From positions 128,159 through 192,158 of the forward strand of contig CAYRYU010000002.1 in NCBI GenBank assembly GCA_964428355.1: a DNA stretch of 64,000 nt. The letters run 5' to 3'. A model generated the notes under the pieces. It was given only the letters and a program-made list of their open reading frames with translations, did no database searches and had not been told where the DNA came from. This stretch comes from CAYRYU01 sp964428355. Its GTDB lineage: Bacteria > Muiribacteriota > Ozemobacteria > Ozemobacterales > Ozemobacteraceae. The position numbers and the translations under genes are program-made. This document shows positions 17,964-26,004 of the stretch, piece after piece. The stretch's first letter is position 1; every line of letters begins with the position of its first letter.

Positions 17964-19204
17964 ACGGCGGAGGATTCCCGCAGATCGGCCCCCGAAGCAG
18001 GGAGCGGATTCGCGCATTCCTTTCCCTGGTGATCATCCTTTCGGCGGCGGCCTTTTCCTTTCCCACTAAGAATCCCCCCACCCCGCTTCATACAGAAACC
18101 CCTGGAGCCATTCCTTCAGTCGTTTCGGAACTCGCCCCCGGCGGACTCCGCGTAACTCCGGCAAGCCATGGGGCATGCCTTTTCGAAGGCCGAAACGGAG
18201 AAGGAAAACTCCTCTGGCATGCACTATTCAGCGACCGTTTGTCTTCCCAGCCCACGGGTTATGCCGGTCCGATTCGGATCGTGGTCGGCGCGGACGATTC
18301 CGGAAAAGTGACGGGCCTGAAGGTCCTTTCCCATGTCGAAACCCCAACCTTCGTCCAGGGAATAGACCAAAGCTGGTTCCTCGATCAGTTCCGCGGGAAA
18401 TCGGTTTCGGATCCCCTTCGGCAGGGAGAGGACATCGACGGTCTCACCCATGCCACGGTGTCCGTGGACGCCATCGGGAACACCGTCCGGGCCTGCCTAG
18501 CAACGCTGGAAGCACCCGTCCAGGCAGGAACGCCCGCCCCGGTTTCCGTCCCGCATTCTCTTCCCCGTCCGTTCCCGACAGACCTTCTTTTCCTGGCAAT
18601 GGCCTTGGTAACCCTCCTCTTCCGGAAGCGCATCCCGTTTCTTCTCGAGTCGGGGTTGATGGTCCTTTTTCTCGGGGTCATCTCAAGGCAGTTCCTCTCG
18701 CTGGCCCATCTCCAGATGCTGGTCAGAATTCGTTTTTCCCCCGTCTCCGCGGGGATTCCGCTGATCGGGTTCGCCGCTGCGGCGGCGATCCTGGTCTTCT
18801 TCCTCCGAAGGGGATATTGCGTTTTCCTTTGCCCCATGGGAAGGCTCCAGGACCTCCTCCGAACCCTTGGAGCACGCCTTTTTCGGGGCTGGACGGCGGC
18901 GAAGGATGTCGGGCAGGTACCGGAAGGGGCTGGAAGAACGCTGCTCTGGGCCTGTATTGTCGCCACCATTTTCGTTCCCCGCTTTCCCGGAGAGCGCCTG
19001 GAAGCTTTTTCCGCATTGTTCATCCGGAACATGGGAGCGTTCGGCTTCCTCCTCGTGGTTCCGGCCCTCCTTGGATCATTGATCGCAGGAAGGTTCTATT
19101 GCCGGGCACTCTGCCCCCTGAATCCCCTTTTCGCCGATATCGAGGCGTTGAAGCCCAAACCAGGAGGAGCGCGTTCAGATGGATCGCCGCCGGTTCATCC
19201 TTGA
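17960..19204 (+). CDS. Membrane FMN-binding/polyferredoxin-like protein (NosR/NapH type)
   Basis: About 414 residues. An N-terminal TM (IRAFLSLVIILSAAAFSF) precedes an FMN-binding-like domain (PIRIVVGADDSGKVTGLKVLSHVETPTFV, then DGLTHATVSVDAIGNTV, with the Thr typical of covalent FMN sites). Several TM helices follow with two C-x3-C-P motifs (YCVFLCPMG and YCRALCPLN), as in NapH, NosR and CcoG-related membrane proteins. It probably moves electrons across the membrane, perhaps to the radical SAM enzyme encoded next. The start is uncertain: I give the TTG that overlaps the previous stop; a GTG 23 codons further in is possible. Confidence 0.7.
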   Translation: MNGGGFPQIGPRSRERIRAFLSLVIILSAAAFSFPTKNPPTPLHTETPGAIPSVVSELAPGGLRVTPASHGACLFEGRNGEGKLLWHALFSDRLSSQPTGYAGPIRIVVGADDSGKVTGLKVLSHVETPTFVQGIDQSWFLDQFRGKSVSDPLRQGEDIDGLTHATVSVDAIGNTVRACLATLEAPVQAGTPAPVSVPHSLPRPFPTDLLFLAMALVTLLFRKRIPFLLESGLMVLFLGVISRQFLSLAHLQMLVRIRFSPVSAGIPLIGFAAAAAILVFFLRRGYCVFLCPMGRLQDLLRTLGARLFRGWTAAKDVGQVPEGAGRTLLWACIVATIFVPRFPGERLEAFSALFIRNMGAFGFLLVVPALLGSLIAGRFYCRALCPLNPLFADIEALKPKPGGARSDGSPPVHP

Positions 19205-20405
19205 TTCCCTGACCCTCCTGGGCACCGCGGGAATCTGTGGGATGCTTCTGGATGGGCCGCGCGAGGGATCATCCTCCCCATCACCCGCGGTCATGGGTGG
19301 CGGGGAGCGCACCGCAAGGCCCCCTTCGCATCGCCCCTGGGAAGAAGCGGAGGCCCGCGGAAAGCTCGCACAGCTCGAGAAAGCCGGGCTGGCTCCCCGC
19401 GACGCCATGTACTGGGAGAAGACTCCTTCGGGCCTGATCAGGTGCACCCTCTGCCCGAAGTATTGCGAGCTACGACCCTTCGAGCGGGGAAACTGCCGGG
19501 TCCGGATCAGTCTTGAAAACCGGCTCGGAACCTTGGTGTATGGGAAACCCTGCTCGGTCGCGATCGATCCGATCGAAAAAAAGCCCGTCTTCCACCTGCT
19601 TCCGGGAAGCACCGCGTTCTCGATCGCGACCGCGGGTTGCCTTCTCGGGTGCCGGTACTGCCAGAACTGGCAGATTTCCCAGGCGAACCCCGAGGATGTC
19701 GAGTGCAGGGACTTCCCTCCCGAAGCCGTCGTGGCGGCGGCCCGTGCCGAGGGTTGCCGGAGCATCGCCTACACCTATACCGAGCCCACGGTCTTCTACG
19801 AGTACATGTTCGACACTGCGACCCTGGCGAAGAAAGAGGGAATCCATAACGTCGTCGTCTCGTGCGGTTACATCAACCCCGAACCCCTCGCCCAGCTCGC
19901 CCCGCTTCTCACCGTGATGAAAGTCGATCTGAAAGGCTTCACCGAAAGGTTCTACCAGTCGATCTGCGGAGGAACCCTTGCGCCGGTGCTGGCAACGCTT
20001 TCCAACCTCGCCAAGAGCAAGGTCCTGATCGATATCGTCACCCTCGTAGTCCCAACCTTGAATGACGACCTCGAGACCAACACGAGGATGTTCACATGGA
20101 TCAGGGACACGCTCGGACCGCACGCCAGCTTGTTCCTTTCGAGGTTCTACCCCACCTACCGGCTCCGCAACCTACCGCCCACCCCGCCCGAGCTGATGGT
20201 CCAGCTCAGGGAGAAGGCGATGGAGATCGGGTTGAAATACGTCTATCTCGGCAACGTCCCCGGAAGCGAGGGCGAGAACACCTACTGCCACTCATGCGGC
20301 AAGCTGGTCGTGGGGCGTATCGGTTACCAGGTCACGGAAACGCACATCGAAAAGGGCGCCTGCGGTTACTGCAAAACGGTCATCCCCGGCGTCTGGACCG
20401 ATTGA
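19179..20405 (+). CDS. amrS: AmmeMemoRadiSam-type radical SAM enzyme
   Basis: The 408-residue protein has the radical SAM cluster motif C-x3-C-x2-C in AGCLLGCRYCQNW (cysteines 154, 158, 161). It also has the upstream CTLCPKYCELRP block and family markers IAYTYTEPTVFYEY and LSRFYPTYRL. A C-terminal Cys-rich segment (YCHSCGKLV, GACGYCKTV) could hold zinc or a second cluster. The N terminus reads MDRRRFILDSL followed by a hydrophobic run, like a Tat signal, which is unusual for a radical SAM enzyme though common in annotated members of this group. The usual AMMECR1/Memo partners are not in this window. It overlaps the membrane FMN/polyferredoxin gene by 26 bp. Confidence 0.85.
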   Translation: MDRRRFILDSLTLLGTAGICGMLLDGPREGSSSPSPAVMGGGERTARPPSHRPWEEAEARGKLAQLEKAGLAPRDAMYWEKTPSGLIRCTLCPKYCELRPFERGNCRVRISLENRLGTLVYGKPCSVAIDPIEKKPVFHLLPGSTAFSIATAGCLLGCRYCQNWQISQANPEDVECRDFPPEAVVAAARAEGCRSIAYTYTEPTVFYEYMFDTATLAKKEGIHNVVVSCGYINPEPLAQLAPLLTVMKVDLKGFTERFYQSICGGTLAPVLATLSNLAKSKVLIDIVTLVVPTLNDDLETNTRMFTWIRDTLGPHASLFLSRFYPTYRLRNLPPTPPELMVQLREKAMEIGLKYVYLGNVPGSEGENTYCHSCGKLVVGRIGYQVTETHIEKGACGYCKTVIPGVWTD

Positions 20406-20425
20406 GAAAACCGCCTCGCGAGACT

Positions 20426-20708
20426 GCCACGGAGCCACCGAGGCACGGAGAGCATGGGAAAAACTCAACAGGCGGAGGAAGGGATCCGGAACGAAGGATT
20501 ATCGCCACGGATAAACAGGGACCAACACGGATTTTCCCAAAATCCAATCCGTGCCCATCAGGGAAAATCCGTGGCAAAACCGATCTTTCGCGTTTTTCCC
20601 GGCCTCGGAGTCACCGGGAGAAGCCCCGGATCGAGCACCCGCTCGACTCCGGGCCTTTTCGTCTCCGTGCCTCCGTGGCTGGCTCGGCGGCTCCGTGGCT
20701 CTGTGGCT
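20426..20708 (+). repeat. Composite palindromic intergenic repeat (copy 1)
   Basis: This element fills most of the 319-bp gap between the convergent radical SAM and pgi genes. Outer arms: GCCACGGAGCCACCGAGG... on the left and ...CTCCGTGGCTCTGTGGC on the right. Inner arms: GCCACGGATAAACAGGGAC... and ...GGGAAAATCCGTGGC. The core shares CAGGCGGAGGAAGGGATC and CGAAGGATTATCGCCACGG with the copy at 49478-49729. No gene is seen in the gap. Confidence 0.8.
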
Positions 20709-20724
20709 TCCTGGTCCTTGCGTC

Positions 20725-22419
20725 CTACTCGAGGTTCTTTGCGAAATGGCGGAGCAGGCCGGCGGTGGATGAGTCATGACCGGCCAGGTCGGGAGATTTC
20801 CCAGCCACTAGTTGTTGCTCTTCCCCCAGGATGGTCTTTGCAAGCACCTTCCCGAGCTCGACTCCCCACTGGTCGAAACTGTTCACCCTCCAGACCACCC
20901 CCTGGACGAATATCTTCATCTCGTACATCGCGATCAGGGCACCCAGCGAGCGGGGAGTAAGCGTCGAGATGAGGATCGAGTTGGTCGGGCGATTTCCCTC
21001 GAAAACCTTGTGGGGCAACAGCTTTTCGAGCTCCGCGGCGGGAACCTTTTCCTTGACGAGATCCGCCCTTGCCTCCTCGGCAGTCTTCCCTTTCATAAGG
21101 GCTTCCGTCTGGGCGAAATAGTTGGCCATAAGCTTGAGGTGATGATCTCCCACCTTGTGGTGGGAATTGACGAATCCGATGAAATCGCAGGGGATCAGCT
21201 TCGTCCCCTGGTGGATCAGCTGGTAGAAGGCGTGTTGGCCGTTGGTTCCGGGCTCGCCCCAGATGATCGGACCGGTCTGGTAATCGACCCCACGGCCCTC
21301 GCGGTCGACGTACTTCCCGTTGCTTTCCATGTCCCCCTGCTGGAAGTAGGCGGCGAAACGATGGAGATACTGGTCGTAGGGCAGGATCGCATGCGCCTGG
21401 GCGCCGAAGAAGTTGTTGTACCAGATGCCCAGAAGTGCCAGGATCACGGGAATGTTCTTTTCCAGAGGGGTTTCCAGGAAGTGCCGGTCCATCGCGTGGG
21501 CTCCATCGAGGAGCTCCACGAAACGGTCGAACCCGATCGCGCATGCTATGGGAAGCCCGATCGCGGACCACGAGGAGTATCTTCCGCCGACCCAGTCCCA
21601 GAACTCGAACATGTTGGCGGGATCGATCCCGAACTTCTCGACCAGGGCGCGGTTCGTGGAAAGCGCGACGAAATGGTTCCTCACCGCCCGGTCATCCTTG
21701 AGCCCGGCCAGAAGCCAGGAGCGCGCGGTCTCGGCATTCGTCATCGTTTCCTGGGTGGTGAAGGTTTTCGAGGCGACGATGAACAGGGTCTCGGCGGGGT
21801 CCAGGCCCAGCGTCTTCTCGACGAAATCCGTGGCATCGACATTCGAGAGGAACTTCACGGCGGGCCCTCCCCGGCCGAACACCTTGAGGGCTTCGGTGAT
21901 CATGACCGGTCCGAGATCCGAACCCCCGATTCCGATGTTCACGATGGTCCGGACTGGTTTTCCCGTGAAGCCCTTCCATTCCCCCGACCGGACCCGTCGG
22001 GAGAAATCCTCCATCTTGCGCAGGACCGCTTCGACTCCAGGCATCACGTCGGTCCCGTCGACCAGGACCGGTTTCTTGGACCTGTTCCGGAGCGCGACGT
22101 GCAGGACTGCGCGGTTCTCCGTCCAGTTGATCTTCTCCCCGGAGAACATCTCCTTTGCGGCCTCCGGCACGCCGGATGCGCGGGCGAGCCTTACGAGGAG
22201 ATCCAGGGTTTCGGAAGTGATGCGGTTTTTGGAAACGTCAACGAGCATCTCCTCGAACTGGAAGCTGAACCGGGTGAAGCGATCGGGGTCCTTGGCGAAA
22301 AGATCGCGCATGTGGGTCCTGGCGAGAGCTTCCTGGTGGGCTTTCAGTGAGCGCCACTCCCTCGACTCGGTGAGGCGGTTCCCCTTCCGGACGGATTCAT
22401 CGATCGGAGATGTGAACAT
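20725..22419 (-). CDS. pgi: Glucose-6-phosphate isomerase
   Basis: The 564-residue enzyme interconverts glucose-6-phosphate and fructose-6-phosphate. Both family signatures are intact: FEFWDWVGGRYSSWSAIGL and a final QGVVWRVNSFDQWGVELGK. GIGGSDLGP (substrate phosphate), SKTFTTQETM, and GEPGTNGQHAFYQLIHQGT with the catalytic Glu/His region are also present. Length matches the bacterial/eukaryotic 550-residue form. GGGGGAA 7 nt before ATG supports the start. Fructose-6-phosphate made here feeds glycolysis and sugar nucleotides, but no such genes adjoin it. Confidence 0.97.
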   Translation of the reverse strand: MFTSPIDESVRKGNRLTESREWRSLKAHQEALARTHMRDLFAKDPDRFTRFSFQFEEMLVDVSKNRITSETLDLLVRLARASGVPEAAKEMFSGEKINWTENRAVLHVALRNRSKKPVLVDGTDVMPGVEAVLRKMEDFSRRVRSGEWKGFTGKPVRTIVNIGIGGSDLGPVMITEALKVFGRGGPAVKFLSNVDATDFVEKTLGLDPAETLFIVASKTFTTQETMTNAETARSWLLAGLKDDRAVRNHFVALSTNRALVEKFGIDPANMFEFWDWVGGRYSSWSAIGLPIACAIGFDRFVELLDGAHAMDRHFLETPLEKNIPVILALLGIWYNNFFGAQAHAILPYDQYLHRFAAYFQQGDMESNGKYVDREGRGVDYQTGPIIWGEPGTNGQHAFYQLIHQGTKLIPCDFIGFVNSHHKVGDHHLKLMANYFAQTEALMKGKTAEEARADLVKEKVPAAELEKLLPHKVFEGNRPTNSILISTLTPRSLGALIAMYEMKIFVQGVVWRVNSFDQWGVELGKVLAKTILGEEQQLVAGKSPDLAGHDSSTAGLLRHFAKNLE

Positions 22420-22459
22420 TTCGGAATTCCCCCTTGTCTCGTTTTCTTCGATTCCGTAT

Positions 22460-22465
22460 TATAAT
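22460..22465 (+). promoter_or_regulatory. Consensus -10 element (TATAAT)
   Basis: A perfect TATAAT lies 38 bp before the ATG at 22503. The only -35-like sequence, TTGTCT at 22434-22439, is 20 bp away, so this promoter may depend on other contacts. Confidence 0.35.
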
Positions 22466-22502
22466 TGACCTCGTCAATCCCCACAAGAAAGGAACCGTTG
22501 CC

Positions 22503-23507
22503 ATGGCCGGCTTTCAAAAATCCAGTTTCGGAGCACCTGAGGGTGAAGTCTTCTACGGATTCATCGAGACGATCGTGGAAAAGAATGAGCCTTACGTCAA
22601 GAGGCTGATGGCTTCGATCCGTGAAACCCGGCCCGACCTGGGGGAAGCCGATATCGCCAACGAGATCATCTTCTCGGGCGACCTGGCCACCCCGCTGCGC
22701 GAAATCCCGGATTTCAGCGCGGAGGATGTCAAACGGCGGTGTCCCCTGCTGACTGCGGGAACGCTCAACAAGGACCTCTGCGACCTGGTGGTCTCCCAGA
22801 TCACGTTGGTCCAGATGATGGCCAACCTTTTCCCCCGGCACCTCCAGGGGCTCCCGGTCGCGCAGGGTGCCCTCGTGCTGCTTCTTGCCAGCCATCTCCC
22901 CCCCCGTGACCAGACCTATGCGTTCTCCTCGATCGATGACGTCAAGGCGATCATCAAAGCCCACGGCAACTCCGGTCTCGGCAAGGAGGCTCTATTCCAC
23001 CTCCGCAACCGGCAGCTATGGAAGAAGGATTTCAAACATGGCGAGGCTGGGACGCAGCAACAGCTCGTCGGAGCGACCAAGTTCCTGTTCCTTCGAGACA
23101 TCGCCCTTACCGCGAAGTATCTTTTCCGGGCGGGCTCGATCTCGGACGCCGATCGACGCAACTACCGCAAAATCGGGGACGATATCCTGTCCGTCATGCT
23201 GAAGGCCATGATCGCCGCCGGGATCATGGACGGTGAGATCGAACCGGAAAAGAAGGACATCATCCAGAATTTCTGCGAGCATTTCGGCCTTCAGATGCCC
23301 ACCCTCCAGTTCCAGACGTTCGACCCCTCGATCCTCGACCAGGTGAAGAAGCTTTCCCTCAACCAGGAGCAGAAGCTTTTCTTCTTCCACTGCCTGTGGG
23401 ACATGGTCCGGTCGCACGGTTCGGTTTACGAGGTGGAAACCAGTTTCCTGGGAATGGCCGCCGAAGCGCTCGGCCAGGAAATCCCCAAGATCGCCCCGAA
23501 GGCTTGA
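22503..23507 (+). CDS. TerB-like domain protein
   Basis: The 334-residue soluble protein has no signal peptide. Its N-terminal two thirds are helical and not recognised. The last 100 residues (AMIAAGIMDGEIEPEKKDIIQNFCEHFGL ... HCLWDMVRSHGSVYEVETSFLGMAAEALG) show the helical TerB-like pattern, in which an acidic A..DG.I...E motif recurs in two related helical hairpins. TerB-like domains often bind metal ions and occur in stress and membrane-linked proteins. AAAGGAA precedes the ATG. It starts 83 bp from the divergent pgi start. The gap 23508-23685 shows nothing else convincing. Confidence 0.6.
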   Translation: MAGFQKSSFGAPEGEVFYGFIETIVEKNEPYVKRLMASIRETRPDLGEADIANEIIFSGDLATPLREIPDFSAEDVKRRCPLLTAGTLNKDLCDLVVSQITLVQMMANLFPRHLQGLPVAQGALVLLLASHLPPRDQTYAFSSIDDVKAIIKAHGNSGLGKEALFHLRNRQLWKKDFKHGEAGTQQQLVGATKFLFLRDIALTAKYLFRAGSISDADRRNYRKIGDDILSVMLKAMIAAGIMDGEIEPEKKDIIQNFCEHFGLQMPTLQFQTFDPSILDQVKKLSLNQEQKLFFFHCLWDMVRSHGSVYEVETSFLGMAAEALGQEIPKIAPKA

Positions 23508-23685
23508 GGGAAGCCTCTCCCCTCATTACCGGGCGAGAAGATCCGTCTTTTGGCCAGTTTCTTTCCTGAAGACACTCCAGCAACCGGACAAGTGAGATTT
23601 CTCCGCAGATTCCGGAGTTGGCCGCGGATGGAAAAAGCCCGACCGAATCTGCGCCCATCCTAATCATCTGTGGATGGGCCAGGGG

Positions 23686-23751
23686 TCATTTTTTCAGGCT
23701 CTTTTCGATATCCTCGACGGAACCGTGGAAATCGCATTTGAGTCGTTTCAT
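23686..23751 (-). CDS. Candidate 21-residue small protein
   Basis: GGAGG sits 4 nt before an ATG and opens a frame coding MKRLKCDFHGSVEDIEKSLKK, 23 bp after the stop of the cyclase gene and on the same strand, so it would be the last cistron of that transcript. The peptide is highly charged with one Cys and one His. A GCCCATCC/GGATGGGC hairpin at 23653-23679 follows. Evidence is only the ribosome site and position. Confidence 0.4.
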   Translation of the reverse strand: MKRLKCDFHGSVEDIEKSLKK

Positions 23752-23773
23752 GAACCCTCCTGATCGGATCACC

Positions 23774-25846
23774 CTATTTTTCGAGTTTTCGGGCCGCCTG
23801 GAGGCGCTTGAGGGAAGTCCCGAGCCGTTCCGCCAGATCGGAGTCCTTGTCTTCGCGGGCCCGGGCGAGTGCCTTGGAAACCTCTCCGGCCATCTTCTCG
23901 AGAGCCGCGTCGACCTTCTTCATCGTTCCATCCCAGTCGGAGAAGGGGCCGAGAAACGCATCGGATGTGACCGTCCCCGAGGCGATGGAACCCGGGGGAA
24001 CGAAACCCGGCGGGGGAAAGTCCTTCCAAAACTCGAGAGAAGCCTTGAAGGCGCTCTGATACTGGTTGTACATCCCCTTGTCGGCTTCCGTCAGGATATT
24101 GGTTGCATGATACGCCGCCACTTCCGCGGGGGAAAGGCCCGCAACGGACAGGATGGTGAACGCGTTGATTCGACGCCCCGATTCTTCCTGGGAAACGAGG
24201 GCTCTCCTCAGGAGACCATCGAGGGGTTTGCCCAGAAGCTTCGCCGCGATTGTGACGAGCGGGGAATCTTGTGCCAGAGAGTCCCCGTCGATCAGGGGAA
24301 AACTTGCGATCTCCGCCGGGATCTCCTTGAGCTGCTCCGGGGTGGGCCCGGACGCGATGGCGGAGGCGAGAAACGCGATCGATTCCCCCAGCGCCCTGGA
24401 TGACAGATATTCAGTCGGGTACAAGACGCAGAAGAGGTTGAACTTGAACGGATTCACCGGCAGGCCCTTCGCCTGCATCATTTTGAAGGCATTCCACCTG
24501 AGCCCCCATACTTCTCTGGCGGAGTATTGCTTCGCTGGATTCTCCCGACCCGGGAAGTACAGGGCTTCATCGAGAAGCGGTTTGAACCGGTCGAAGCAGT
24601 TTTTCGTCAAAAAATCCCTCTGCTCGTCCCATCCGTCTTCGGGGGGATACCACTTCAAGAAATACTCCAGGTTCTTGAGGATCTCGGGGTCCCCGAGGTA
24701 CCTTCCCGGATCGGCCTGAGCAAGGGCGAAACAGTACCAGAGGGTGCGGTCCATCTTCCGGGTGAAGGTGTTGTAGAAACCGAAGGCGATGCGGGTCAGT
24801 TCGAGGTTCTTGGGTTCCTTGGCGATGCGTTCCTCGATGTTGCGGGCCGCGGAATCGAAGTCGCCGCTCTTCGCCGTTGCCTCCAGCTCCCTGGCCAGGA
24901 CCCTGTAGTGGAGCTGGTCTCCGATGGGGAGCGCGGGGAACTGTTCCCTGAACCGGTCGACGAGTTCCCGGGATTTCCCGATCTCGCCCTTCTCCTCGAA
25001 GAAGGCGGTTCCATCCGCGACGGCTTTCTGTGCAAGATCGGTCGCCTCAGGATCCTTGGGGTTCTCCTTCAAAAACTCCCGAGCCTGGGAGATAGCCTCC
25101 GCGAACCTCTTTTCCTCGTAGGGGATCCGGTATTTCCGTCGGAGGGCTTCGACGCGGGAATTCTGCATGAAAAGGAGGCCCACGATGGCGAGAATGACGG
25201 CAACCCCGATTCCCACGGGAAGGAACTTGCCGACGGCCCCTTCCGGCGCTTCCTTTTTCTGGCGGTCGAGGGTATCGCGGCCCGCGAGATATTCCTGCTG
25301 GTTGGCGAGAACCCGCCGGAAGGCTTCCGATGCGCTGTCCTGTATGACGCGGTAGACCTTCAAAGCCTCCGGAACCCCTTTCAGACGAAACTCCCCGACG
25401 AGGGAGTTGGGGACTTCCTGCTTGTTCATGGCGAGATAGGTGGACTCGGTGAACCAGATCTCGTTGGCCTCGGTGATCCCTTCCACACGGGACGCCACGT
25501 TGACAGGTTCCCCGAAAACGTCGTTGTCGACCTCGTTCACTTCGCCGGTGTTGATCGCGATCCGGATCTCGATCTTTTCCTCCTGCGGAAGGTTCTTGTT
25601 GAAGTTCCTGAGGGACTCCTGCATCATCAGTGCGCACAGGACGGCATTGGTGGGACTGGCAAAGGTCAACAGGAAGGCATCGCCGATCGTCTTGACCACG
25701 GTCCCGTCGTATTTCCCGACGATCGGCCGGAGAAGGTCGTTGTGCTTCGAAAGGAGCTTGAGCATCGATTCCCGATCGCTTTTGGCGGTTCTCTCGGTGA
25801 ATCCTTTGATGTCTGTGAACACCACGGTCATTACGCGAGACGGCAT
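23774..25846 (-). CDS. Class III adenylate/guanylate cyclase with a membrane segment and TPR-like C-terminal region
   Basis: The 690-residue protein has an N-terminal cyclase domain (residues 1-170) with a complete active site: metal Asp12 (FTDIKGF) and Asp56 (KTIGDA), purine-selecting Lys52 and Asp109 (DVFG), and transition-state Asn116 and Arg120 (VNVASR). Lys/Asp favours ATP and hence cAMP. One TM follows at about 208-227 (LPVGIGVAVILAIVGLLFMQ). Residues 231-690 are helical, TPR-like, and probably outside the membrane, so it looks like a sensor whose input lies in the periplasm. The C-terminal part is paralogous to the gene just upstream. GGAGG 5 nt before ATG supports the start. Confidence 0.9.
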   Translation of the reverse strand: MPSRVMTVVFTDIKGFTERTAKSDRESMLKLLSKHNDLLRPIVGKYDGTVVKTIGDAFLLTFASPTNAVLCALMMQESLRNFNKNLPQEEKIEIRIAINTGEVNEVDNDVFGEPVNVASRVEGITEANEIWFTESTYLAMNKQEVPNSLVGEFRLKGVPEALKVYRVIQDSASEAFRRVLANQQEYLAGRDTLDRQKKEAPEGAVGKFLPVGIGVAVILAIVGLLFMQNSRVEALRRKYRIPYEEKRFAEAISQAREFLKENPKDPEATDLAQKAVADGTAFFEEKGEIGKSRELVDRFREQFPALPIGDQLHYRVLARELEATAKSGDFDSAARNIEERIAKEPKNLELTRIAFGFYNTFTRKMDRTLWYCFALAQADPGRYLGDPEILKNLEYFLKWYPPEDGWDEQRDFLTKNCFDRFKPLLDEALYFPGRENPAKQYSAREVWGLRWNAFKMMQAKGLPVNPFKFNLFCVLYPTEYLSSRALGESIAFLASAIASGPTPEQLKEIPAEIASFPLIDGDSLAQDSPLVTIAAKLLGKPLDGLLRRALVSQEESGRRINAFTILSVAGLSPAEVAAYHATNILTEADKGMYNQYQSAFKASLEFWKDFPPPGFVPPGSIASGTVTSDAFLGPFSDWDGTMKKVDAALEKMAGEVSKALARAREDKDSDLAERLGTSLKRLQAARKLEK

Positions 25847-26004
25847 GTATTCCTCCCTCGATAACTATCTTCGAACATTGTCCGATCATTCCCGCCCAAT
25901 ATCAAGCATGTTGTTTCCAACCGGGAAAGGGGGTCACCTGTTGCCGGTCCGGGGGATTTCGCGGACACTCCGGATCAGTTCACCCACCATCCCCAATTCC
26001 ATTA

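Noticed and set aside
20812..22350. A 512-codon frame antisense to pgi
   Set aside because: pgi is unambiguous and full length; the antisense product has no family features.
23508..23650. Possible gene in the gap after the TerB-like gene
   Set aside because: Only short frames without ribosome sites or recognisable products were seen.
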